A stretch of DNA of 32,390 nucleotides, taken from an uncultured Pelagibacteraceae bacterium (lineage in GTDB: Bacteria > Pseudomonadota > Alphaproteobacteria > Pelagibacterales > Pelagibacteraceae). The stretch lies in the NCBI GenBank assembly GCA_902613915.1, contig CACMJB010000011.1, positions 1 through 32,390 on the forward strand, in the 5' to 3' direction. The position numbers and the translations under genes were made by a program. The notes below the pieces were generated by a model, which saw only the letters and a list, made by a program, of their open reading frames with translations, was not told the origin of the DNA and did not search any database. This document shows, piece by piece, positions 26,043 through 32,390 of this stretch (positions within the stretch are counted from its first letter, which is position 1; every line of letters starts with the position of its first letter).

Positions 26043-27137
26043 TTAATTTTTTTTGATTAACGATTTTTCTATTATTTCATCTTCTAAATTAATATTAAAA
26101 TCTTTCTTTTCTTTACTATACAAATTACGTATAAAACTAAATAAATTTTTAGCATACAAACTTGAAGCAGTAAGTGGCAAGCTGTTCATCAGACTTTTGA
26201 CACCAATCACTTTTACTCCATTAACATTATTAATTTTACCTGATTCTGAAAATGCAGAGTTTCCTCCTTGTTCTGCTGCTAAATCATAAATGATTGAACC
26301 AGGTTTCATAAGTTTAACTAGATCCTCTGTTAAAATTCTTGGAGCAGGTTTTCCCGGAATTAATGCTGTACAAATTACTATGTCATTTTTTTTAAGCGCT
26401 TCTTTCATCATTTCTCCTTGTTTTTTTTTATATTCATCAGATGCTTCTTTTGCGTATCCGCCGGCAGTTTCCATATCTTCATTTTGTTCAACTGTTAAAA
26501 ATTTTCCACCTAAACTTTCTACCTGCTCTTTTGATGCTGCCCTTACATCTGTTGCTGAAACAATCGCACCTAATCTTTTAGCTGTAGCAATAGCTTGTAA
26601 ACCTGCTACACCTGCTCCAATAACCAAAACTTTAGCTGCTGGAACGGTTCCTGCCGCTGTCATCATCATAGGCACAGCTTTTTCAAATTCTGCAACACAA
26701 TCAATAACTGCTCTATATCCAGCCAAGTTAGATTGAGAAGATAAAACATCCATAGATTGAGCTCTTGTAATTCTGGGTAATAACTCTAGTGAAAAAGGCT
26801 TAATCTTTTTATTAATAATTTTATCAATTTGGTTTTTATTTTTTGATGGATTAAGCATTCCAATTAAAATTGTATTATCTTTTAAAATATTAATTTCGTC
26901 ATCTGAAGGGCAATTAACTTTCATAATCAAATCACTTGAATTTAATACCTCTTTTGATGATGATTTTATTTCAACTCCTGTATTTCTATACTCACTGTCA
27001 TCAATACCGAGATGAAGCGCATATCCTTTTTCAATACACACTTTTAACCCTAGTCCAATTATATTTTTTGCAGATTCAGGGGTTAAAGAAACTCTTTTTT
27101 CAAATGATGAATTTTCTTTTATTGAGCCAACTATCAT
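26043..27137 (-). CDS. pntA1: NAD(P) transhydrogenase alpha subunit part 1 (NAD-binding)
   Basis: Soluble dI domain that binds NADH. Related to alanine dehydrogenase: RVSLTPESAKNIIGLGL near 15-31, RITRAQSMDVLSSQSNLAGY, Rossmann loop VIGAGVAGLQAIATAKRLGA, TDVRAASKEQVESLG, then CTALIPGKPAPRILTEDLV and GSIIYDLAAEQGGN. The 364 residues fit the split type. Lies 19 bp after the tiny oxidase-subunit gene and leads pntA2-pntB-tal. Confidence 0.97.
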   Translation of the reverse strand: MIVGSIKENSSFEKRVSLTPESAKNIIGLGLKVCIEKGYALHLGIDDSEYRNTGVEIKSSSKEVLNSSDLIMKVNCPSDDEINILKDNTILIGMLNPSKNKNQIDKIINKKIKPFSLELLPRITRAQSMDVLSSQSNLAGYRAVIDCVAEFEKAVPMMMTAAGTVPAAKVLVIGAGVAGLQAIATAKRLGAIVSATDVRAASKEQVESLGGKFLTVEQNEDMETAGGYAKEASDEYKKKQGEMMKEALKKNDIVICTALIPGKPAPRILTEDLVKLMKPGSIIYDLAAEQGGNSAFSESGKINNVNGVKVIGVKSLMNSLPLTASSLYAKNLFSFIRNLYSKEKKDFNINLEDEIIEKSLIKKN

Positions 27138-27156
27138 CTTAATAATTTATTTGATT

Positions 27157-27267
27157 TTAAAGTAGTGTGATTGCAAGAATTACTAGCAAAATAATAACTG
27201 CAACTGTTCCCCACAAAACAAACTTTGTGAAACCATTATAAGTTTTTTTGTAATCATTTTCACTCAT
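27157..27267 (-). CDS. Tiny aa3-type cytochrome oxidase subunit IV
   Basis: A 36-residue frame: short charged head MSENDYKKTYNGFTKF followed by one TM helix (about 17-36). The YNGF motif before a single TM matches the bacterial aa3-type oxidase subunit IV family, a non-essential helix packed against subunits I and III. It lies between rpmJ (2 bp) and pntA1 (19 bp). The respiratory link fits the transhydrogenase next to it. Identity rests on this short motif. Confidence 0.75.
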   Translation of the reverse strand: MSENDYKKTYNGFTKFVLWGTVAVIILLVILAITLL

Positions 27268-27269
27268 CT

Positions 27270-27395
27270 TTAACCTTGACGAGCTTTAAATTTTGGATTT
27301 TTTTTATTTATCACGTAAAGTTTACCTCTGCGCTTTACTAATTTTGAGTTAAGATCTCTTTTTTTTAGTGATTTTAGTGAGCTAGCTATTTTCAT
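27270..27395 (-). CDS. rpmJ: Ribosomal protein bL36, cysteine-free form
   Basis: 41 residues: [20 protein letters not shown] then [20 protein letters not shown] and a final Gly, clear bL36. All four zinc-binding Cys/His positions of the C+ form are absent, so this is the zinc-free type. The ATG is about 10 nt after the 3' end of 5S rRNA, leaving little room for a ribosome site. Probably transcribed together with 5S. Confidence 0.95.
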   Translation of the reverse strand: MKIASSLKSLKKRDLNSKLVKRRGKLYVINKKNPKFKARQG

Positions 27396-27404
27396 AATTT
27401 TTAA

Positions 27405-27522
<118 letters not shown>

Positions 27523-27526
27523 ACGC

Positions 27527-27555
27527 TTTATAGTATGTTTAAATTACTATGTAAA
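27527..27555 (-). promoter_or_regulatory. Dedicated sigma-70 promoter for 5S rRNA
   Basis: On the minus strand TTTACA (27550-27555), 17 bp, TATAAA (27527-27532). The expected start, 6 to 7 nt after the -10 box, falls at 27520-27521, exactly at the mature 5' end of 5S. Consensus 5/6 and 5/6 with perfect spacing and a meaningful position. Confidence 0.6.
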
Positions 27556-27585
27556 TAGTTGATTATTCGCTTTAATTACGGGCTG

Positions 27586-27615
27586 AAGCTAAGTTGATTA
27601 AATTAGTATGAGGTA
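27586..27615 (-). other. Possible remnant of the 23S rRNA 3' end in the 5S spacer
   Basis: In the 108 bp spacer before 5S, the minus strand reads ACCTCATACTAATTTAATC, then AACTTAGCTT. This resembles the universal 23S tail (AACCGGTACTAAT, a few bases, then a segment ending in GGCTT). It would be on the correct strand and side of 5S for the end of an ancestral 23S gene. The similarity is short and read by eye; nothing else recognisable is in this spacer besides the 5S promoter. Confidence 0.35.
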
Positions 27616-27629
27616 AATATAATGTTTTA

Positions 27630-28835
27630 CTAATTAGAATTTAAGTTAAGTATTTTCTCGATATCTAAAGAAATCATCTTTGCCAAAGAATTATAGCCAA
27701 TATCATCAAAGTGAGCCCAAGATATATAATTAAATTTTAGATTATTTTCAGTTTCAATTAAATTTGAAATATCTCTAATTACAATACTAGAGTTATTTCT
27801 GTTTTCATTTTTTAAGTGATTGTAAACCTTTTTAAAATCATCATAATGAAGTAAGAAATTTTTTTTAAAGTCCGGTCTTTTTATTTCCAATTTTTCTAAT
27901 AAAATTTTATCACTTGAATTTATATTTTTTTTTGTAAACAAATTAGGTTGTAAATAAAAAATACCTTTAATATTATTTTTTTTTAATAAATCAATCGTAT
28001 TTTGAAGATTTTTCTTCATGATATCTCCAGCTTTTTTGTGATAATGAGATTTCAAAATTTTATTTTTAAAATCATAGGAATTTATTATCTCTTGAATTTT
28101 ATTGTAAACTCTATTGCAAAGGTTAAGTAATAAAAGTTTTTGAGGAAAAGAAAAAATATTTTTTTTTGTTTCAGATATCTCCATTTTGTGAAAATTTTTA
28201 TCAAACTCTTTTTGCATAAGAGATAAGTGGGCGTCATTTGAACCATCAAGAAATAAAATTAAATCTGGTTGTAAATCTAATAAATATTTTTTTAAATAAA
28301 TATGCTCTGCTTGAGTGTTAAATCCTAACACGCCGGCATTTAAAAATATGAAATTGTGCCTGTTTTTAAATTTTGAATTAATAATTTTACCAACCTGTGC
28401 TGGGTAAGTATTTTCATTTTTACTAGCACCCGTGCCAAAAGTAGTCGAACCTCCTACAAATATTATTCTTTTTTCATTATTTTTTTTTTCTTCTAAAAAC
28501 TTTAAATTGTAATTTTGATCACCATTATGTACAAACTTTAATTTATCTGTTTCGATTAAAGTTTCTTTCCCATTTCCATAATCCCTATACAAGTAAGATT
28601 CGGGACCAAGAGAATAAGGCAAGTACTCATTTTTAATAATAATAGGTTTATATAAATTGTTATTATTTTTAAATAATGGATGAAAATTTTTATAATATTT
28701 TGTTATTTCATTATTTTCACCTAGTGGTCTTGGTTTTGAATTCCATTGATAATTGAGAAAAAAATATAAAAATATTTCTATTAATGAAATTAGTATAATT
28801 AATGAAAATAGATAAAAAGATAATTTTTTGACCAT
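27630..28835 (-). CDS. Membrane-anchored SGNH/GDSL hydrolase-like protein
   Basis: 401 residues. An N-terminal TM helix (about 7-27) is followed by an SGNH fold: block I VGGSTTFGTG with Ser130, block II LNAGVLGFNT with Gly168, block III DGSNDAH with Asn200, and a C-terminal SWAHFDDIGY with His375. The Asp usually three residues before the His reads Ser372. Such proteins act as acyl-esterases or acyltransferases on surface glycans; the island context favours polysaccharide modification, but the substrate is unknown. Last gene of the island, 108 bp before 5S. Rich in Asn, Lys and Ile. Confidence 0.75.
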   Translation of the reverse strand: MVKKLSFYLFSLIILISLIEIFLYFFLNYQWNSKPRPLGENNEITKYYKNFHPLFKNNNNLYKPIIIKNEYLPYSLGPESYLYRDYGNGKETLIETDKLKFVHNGDQNYNLKFLEEKKNNEKRIIFVGGSTTFGTGASKNENTYPAQVGKIINSKFKNRHNFIFLNAGVLGFNTQAEHIYLKKYLLDLQPDLILFLDGSNDAHLSLMQKEFDKNFHKMEISETKKNIFSFPQKLLLLNLCNRVYNKIQEIINSYDFKNKILKSHYHKKAGDIMKKNLQNTIDLLKKNNIKGIFYLQPNLFTKKNINSSDKILLEKLEIKRPDFKKNFLLHYDDFKKVYNHLKNENRNNSSIVIRDISNLIETENNLKFNYISWAHFDDIGYNSLAKMISLDIEKILNLNSN

Positions 28836-28892
28836 ATATGTAAAATTTCTTAACAGATTTAGTTTAAAAAATCTATTTCACGATTTTAATTT

Positions 28893-28967
28893 TGGTGGGC
28901 GTGATAAGAATTGAACTTATGGCCTCTTCGATGTCAACGAAGCGTTCTACCACTGAACTACACGCCC
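28893..28967 (-). tRNA. tRNA-Val (GAC)
   Basis: 75 nt with encoded CCA. Acceptor GGGCGTG/CACGCCC, D stem GTTC/GAAC, anticodon loop TTGACAT with GAC (plus-strand 28933-28935), stem CTTCG/CGAAG, T stem ATAAG/CTTAT. It stands between the glycosyltransferase and SGNH genes on the same strand, 10 bp after the former. Confidence 0.97.
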
Positions 28968-28977
28968 AAATAAATTG

Positions 28978-29898
28978 CTACAATATAAATTTGTATTTTC
29001 TTTGTAATTTATATTGTCTAATTAATTTCTTTATTAGAAAAATTAAAAAAAAAAAAGAGATTATCGGAATATTTAGTGTTAAATAAAAAATATTGAATAT
29101 TTTACTTATTTTTCCATATTTTTTAAAAATTAAAAAAGAAGATTTTATTTCATATAAAATTTTAATTTTTTTCCATAATTTTTCTTTTTTTGAAAATTTT
29201 TGATAATTATAGACATGATATTTTATCACTTTTTTTTGAACTTCAAATGGACTGTCAAGTTTTGCTGACTCACTTTTATTATGAAATAAATGTTTGCCTA
29301 AAGGAATATTTATATAGTGGAAAATACCGTTATTCAAAGCGATATTAAGAAAGAATTCATAGTCTTCTGCAGTGACAAATTCATTTTTTTCATTAAATTT
29401 AACATTGTTATTTAAAAGAAAAACCTTTTTTACGGAAGTAGCTGAAGTACTGTTTCTATTTCCAAATAAAATTAACTTTTTATAAAAATTTTTTTCGTAC
29501 GGTCCATAACTCCAGATTTTTTTTTCTTTACTAGAAGAATCAATTATCCACTCATCATTACAAATTACATCAAAATTTCCCTCTTTAATTTTATCAAAGG
29601 TTTTTGCTAGTTTATTTTCAAACCAAGTATCATCAGAGTCTAGAAAAGATATCCATTGACCTTTGGCTAACTTAATTCCTAAATTTCGTGATTTTGCAAT
29701 TACCCCGTTGTTGTTAATTTTTTTATAAATTACATTTTTATTTTTTTCTAAAAATTCTCCAGTTCCGTCACTAGAATTATTGTCAACTACGATTACTTCA
29801 TAATTAGTAAAAGTTTGTTTTTCTACAGACTGGATAGCTTTTTTCAAAAGATCACACTGGTTATATGTTGGGATAATTACTGAAAAAAAAGGATTCAT
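28978..29898 (-). CDS. Family 2 glycosyltransferase
   Basis: GT-A fold enzyme adding a sugar to a lipid-linked or surface glycan. Seen: SVIIPTYNQCDLLKKAIQSV at 6-25, VVDNNSSDGTGEF (about 37-49), AKSRNLGIKLAKGQWISFLD with the metal-binding DSDD at 87-90, and TAEDYEFFLNIAL near 180. A hydrophobic stretch near 270-292 suggests a C-terminal membrane anchor. 306 residues. The start directly follows the stop of the SDR gene. Donor and acceptor are unknown. Confidence 0.9.
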   Translation of the reverse strand: MNPFFSVIIPTYNQCDLLKKAIQSVEKQTFTNYEVIVVDNNSSDGTGEFLEKNKNVIYKKINNNGVIAKSRNLGIKLAKGQWISFLDSDDTWFENKLAKTFDKIKEGNFDVICNDEWIIDSSSKEKKIWSYGPYEKNFYKKLILFGNRNSTSATSVKKVFLLNNNVKFNEKNEFVTAEDYEFFLNIALNNGIFHYINIPLGKHLFHNKSESAKLDSPFEVQKKVIKYHVYNYQKFSKKEKLWKKIKILYEIKSSFLIFKKYGKISKIFNIFYLTLNIPIISFFFLIFLIKKLIRQYKLQRKYKFIL

Positions 29899-30783
29899 TT
29901 AAATGTTTTTATAATAGTTATATGTTTTCAAAAATTCATTAAAAAAATACTTATCTTTTTTTGGTAAGAAGTTCGTATCTAAGCTTAATAGCTTAAATTT
30001 TTTTTTCTTTTTCAATTTTTTATATTTGTATTTAATTTTGGTTATTTTAAATTTTTTCTTGCGATCTATTAATTCTATTAAATCTGAAATTTTGTAACAT
30101 TTATCTGTAAAGTAATTTAAAATTTTAATATTCTTTGTAAATTTATTTTTATTTAAATTTTTTAAAATTTTTATCAAAAAAAAATTAAACATTTTTATAC
30201 TGCTGTAATACCGGAACTCATCGTATTGAGAGTTAATTGTAATTGGTTTTTTCTTCGCAATACTTTTAATAACATAGTTTAATAACAATTTTTCACAATT
30301 TTTGTTTTTAAAAATTGGATATCCAAAAAGATTGCAAAGTCTTAAAATAATTATTTTAGTTTTGTTTTTATTTTTAATAATTTTTTCCTCACCAAGAATC
30401 TTGCTTTCGGTATAGAGATTCTTTTTAATCAGCTGCGAATTTTCGTTTATTTTTTTTTTATTAAAATCATACACATGATAAGTTGAAATATATATGAAAT
30501 ACTTTACTCCAGAATTACTACCTGCATTATAAATTATGCTTGGTATTTCTGCATTTGCAAATATCGTTTTTTTTCTATTTTTCGAAGTATAAATATCTTT
30601 CCCAATACAATTAATTATGACATCTACTCCTCTACAAGATTTTTCAATTTTTTTTTTTGATTTAAAATTAATCGGTGTATTTTTTTTTCTATTTAGAGAG
30701 ATAACCTTAAAATTTTTTTCTCTAAGAAACTTAAATATTCTGCCTCCCAATAATCCACTTGAACCTGTAATTAGGACTTTCAA
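29899..30783 (-). CDS. NAD-dependent epimerase/dehydratase (extended SDR)
   Basis: Rossmann protein with GSSGLLG at 7-13 and catalytic Tyr124/Lys128 in YTESK, plus YISTYHVYD (about 98-106) carrying the Ser/Thr. 294 residues, Lys-rich C-terminus. It lies 4 bp after the 3,5-epimerase-like gene and before the glycosyltransferase. A likely role is the 4-keto reductase finishing a CDP-deoxysugar, by analogy with RfbD-type enzymes; this is inferred from the order rfbF-rfbG-epimerase-SDR. C3/C4 epimerase activity is an alternative. Confidence 0.82.
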   Translation of the reverse strand: MKVLITGSSGLLGGRIFKFLREKNFKVISLNRKKNTPINFKSKKKIEKSCRGVDVIINCIGKDIYTSKNRKKTIFANAEIPSIIYNAGSNSGVKYFIYISTYHVYDFNKKKINENSQLIKKNLYTESKILGEEKIIKNKNKTKIIILRLCNLFGYPIFKNKNCEKLLLNYVIKSIAKKKPITINSQYDEFRYYSSIKMFNFFLIKILKNLNKNKFTKNIKILNYFTDKCYKISDLIELIDRKKKFKITKIKYKYKKLKKKKKFKLLSLDTNFLPKKDKYFFNEFLKTYNYYKNI

Positions 30784-30787
30784 TGAA

Positions 30788-31225
30788 TTAACTCCATTTA
30801 TAAGGTATAAATTTATCGTAAGGAGATTTTCTTATTATCTCTTCGTCGCTATAGGGCACGGTAGAGCAATTAGCAAGTATAGCATTATCTTTTCCTATAT
30901 TTGTAAATCCATTCCAAATTAGAGGTGGAACAGTGACTAGAAAATAATTTTTAGTTGAAAGAATTATTTCTTGAATTTTATTTTTGGTCTTACTTTCAGC
31001 TCTATCATCAAATAAAACAAGTTTAATTGTTCCGCTTATACAAGCATAATTAAGATAAGTTTCTTTATGGAGATGCCAAGCCTTAATTGCTAGAGGATAT
31101 GCTATTGAAAAATAAATTTCACCGAAAGATCTAAAAATTTTTACATCATTTCGCATCATATGTAACACGCTACCTCTCTTATCGTCTATTTTTTTAAGTG
31201 GTGTTATTTGAACTCCATCAATCAT
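30788..31225 (-). CDS. dTDP-4-dehydrorhamnose 3,5-epimerase-like cupin
   Basis: 145 residues, shorter than RfbC (about 180). Cupin-like with KRGSVLHMMR near 16-25, FGEIYFSIAYPLAIKAWHLH where His53 (or His51) matches the catalytic His of RfbC, and VPPLIWNGFTNIG near 99-111 in place of the usual PxGxAHGF; that second His is lost. It overlaps rfbG by 8 bp. With rfbF/rfbG it probably acts on CDP-4-keto-6-deoxyglucose, rather than the dTDP sugar. Some relatives of this short type may epimerise only one carbon. Confidence 0.78.
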   Translation of the reverse strand: MIDGVQITPLKKIDDKRGSVLHMMRNDVKIFRSFGEIYFSIAYPLAIKAWHLHKETYLNYACISGTIKLVLFDDRAESKTKNKIQEIILSTKNYFLVTVPPLIWNGFTNIGKDNAILANCSTVPYSDEEIIRKSPYDKFIPYKWS

Positions 31226-32276
31226 AAAAGTACTGTTTTATTTGACTTAAAGTAAATTCTCTTAGTTTTTTTTTGCTAAAAATATATTGCTTGTACCACT
31301 TGGCTGTTTCTTGAATTGACTTCCTCATTCCCCAAGTGTTTTTCCAAAGTAATTTTTTATTAGATTTATTTGAATTTAGCTTAAGTAGCTTTGACTCTTT
31401 AAATTTACTCTTACTTCTTAACATTTTTTTTCTTATACCCAATTCTTGAAAAAATATATCGACAACTTTTTTTACTGATAAAGTTTGTGAGGCTGATGGT
31501 CCAAAGTTGTAAGAGGAAGAATAAAGTTTTGGTTTATTTCTTAATTTTTTGCCCAAAATTAAATACCCAGAAATTGGTTCCAAAACATGTTGCCATGGTC
31601 TAGTTGAATTTGGATTTCTTACTACAAGTTTTTTATTTTTTAAAATACTTTTAGCACAGTCTGGGATAATTCTATTTTTAGACCAATCACCTCCACCAAT
31701 TACATTTCCTGCCCTAGCTGTGGCTACTCCTAAATTTTTCAAGTTAATTAGTTTAGATTTTAAATAGGCGTTAAATATTATTTCTGCTGCTGCTTTAGAC
31801 GCGCTATAAGGATCATCACCACCTAATCTATCAGTTTCTTTATATCCCCTGCGTATTTCATTGTTTTTATAGCATTTGTCGGAAGTGATAATAACTAAAG
31901 ATTTTATTTTTTTTATCTTTCTGACGCACTCTATAATGTTTAAAGTTCCATTTACATTTGTATTTATTGTAAGTTTTGGCTTAATAAATGACTCGGATAC
32001 TAAAGGTTGAGCTGCTAAATGAAATATCATATCTGGTTTTGATTTGTTTATAGCTAAATACAATTTTTTATCATCAAGAATATTTCCATAAAAATTTTTA
32101 ACTTTTTTATAGTCACAAAATGTTTGATAATTTTTTTTGTTGTGATCAATGATAGAATAACCATAAACTTTAGCTCCAAAAGATAATAATGCGCTTACCA
32201 ACCAAGACCCTTTAAAACCTGTGTGTCCAGTTACGAAAACTTTCCTATTTTTATAAAAAGATGTTAATTTTTCCAT
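31218..32276 (-). CDS. rfbG: CDP-glucose 4,6-dehydratase
   Basis: Makes CDP-4-dehydro-6-deoxy-D-glucose, the entry to CDP-deoxysugars. Extended SDR with the subfamily-specific GHTGFKGSWL at 17-26, TSDKCYKN at 131-138, and YSASKAAAE with Tyr157/Lys161; ARAGNVIGGGDWS and RPWQHVLEP are typical of this enzyme and not of RfbB. Length 352 is normal. The start overlaps the end of rfbF by 13 bp, as in many rfbFG pairs. Confidence 0.95.
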   Translation of the reverse strand: MEKLTSFYKNRKVFVTGHTGFKGSWLVSALLSFGAKVYGYSIIDHNKKNYQTFCDYKKVKNFYGNILDDKKLYLAINKSKPDMIFHLAAQPLVSESFIKPKLTINTNVNGTLNIIECVRKIKKIKSLVIITSDKCYKNNEIRRGYKETDRLGGDDPYSASKAAAEIIFNAYLKSKLINLKNLGVATARAGNVIGGGDWSKNRIIPDCAKSILKNKKLVVRNPNSTRPWQHVLEPISGYLILGKKLRNKPKLYSSSYNFGPSASQTLSVKKVVDIFFQELGIRKKMLRSKSKFKESKLLKLNSNKSNKKLLWKNTWGMRKSIQETAKWYKQYIFSKKKLREFTLSQIKQYFYD

Positions 32277-32390
32277 GGAGCCTTTTTTTCTTTTAAAAGT
32301 TTTTTTAAGTATTCCTTTTCTCTAGGAGTATCCATACATTGCCAGAAGCCTAAATGTTTATACCCAATAAGTTGTTTCCTTCTTGCTATT
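32264..32390 (-). CDS. rfbF: Glucose-1-phosphate cytidylyltransferase, C-terminal end
   Basis: Not listed among long frames because it is cut by the window end. The last 42 codons read LIGYKHLGFWQCMDTPREKE, then YLKKLLKEKKAPWKN, the characteristic RfbF C-terminus. RfbF makes CDP-glucose from CTP and glucose-1-phosphate and is the partner of rfbG. Stop TAA is at 32264-32266 inside rfbG. Confidence 0.9.
   Translation of the reverse strand, partial: IARRKQLIGYKHLGFWQCMDTPREKEYLKKLLKEKKAPWKN

Noticed and set aside
26053-26736. Open frames on + opposite pntA1
   Set aside because: Antisense shadows of a clear gene with no domain or ribosome site.
28836-28892. Hairpin AGATTT/AAATCT after tRNA-Val as a terminator
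   Set aside because: Six weak A-T-rich pairs, loop of 8 nt and no T-run in the right place; chance is likely in this composition.

Overview
The window is a gene-dense, very AT-rich stretch (spacers mostly 0 to 60 bp, many 1 to 4 bp overlaps) whose gene content and order match Candidatus Pelagibacter (SAR11, Alphaproteobacteria). Evidence for this: Lys/Asn/Ile-rich proteins, alphaproteobacteria-type bL31, DUF1013, the tol-pal-cpoB-tilS-ftsH order, a split-alpha pntA, and surface-polysaccharide genes next to a lone 5S rRNA gene. SAR11 is known to carry a hypervariable region between its 23S and 5S genes. The assignment is by recognition, not by a database search.

Layout. 1-148: an anomalous junction. 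The C-terminal end of thiD and the first nine codons of purA lie on + and abut the N-terminal half of thiD on -, so one locus is folded back on itself; this is probably an amplification or assembly chimera at a contig end. 95-13417 (-): thiD, glmM, folP, ftsH, tilS, cpoB, pal, tolB, tolA, tolR, tolQ, a phage-type ruvC, yebC, a YmdB-like phosphoesterase and 5-formyl-THF cyclo-ligase. 13427-14175 (-): zapA and a coiled-coil protein. 14227-20394 (+): tkt, pgk, class I aldolase, thiE, efp, suhB. 20439-23634 (+): rpmE, DUF1013, an unlisted rpsU starting at AUU, a cold-shock gene, the initiator tRNA and typA. 23631-27395 (-): 5S-proximal rpmJ, a 36-residue cytochrome oxidase subunit IV, pntA1, pntA2, pntB and a small transaldolase. 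27405-27522 (-): 5S rRNA with its own promoter. 27630-32390 (-): an island with rfbF (cut by the window end), rfbG, a sugar 3,5-epimerase-like protein, an SDR, a family 2 glycosyltransferase, tRNA-Val(GAC) and an SGNH-type protein.

How the parts work together. The left block joins envelope maintenance (Tol-Pal, FtsH), peptidoglycan precursor supply (GlmM), folate (FolP, cyclo-ligase) and thiamine salvage (ThiD, ThiE). The + block carries lower glycolysis/gluconeogenesis and pentose-phosphate enzymes, then a group of translation genes, several tied to initiation. The island supplies CDP-deoxysugar synthesis, glycosyl transfer and probable glycan modification. The most interesting points are the AUU-initiated rpsU in a translation cluster, the orphan 5S with a promoter ending at its mature 5' end and a 23S-tail-like remnant beside it, two genes (typA, rpmJ) that start within about 10 nt of a structured RNA 3' end, and the fold-back at the left edge. 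No insertion sequence, integrase or CRISPR array was seen.
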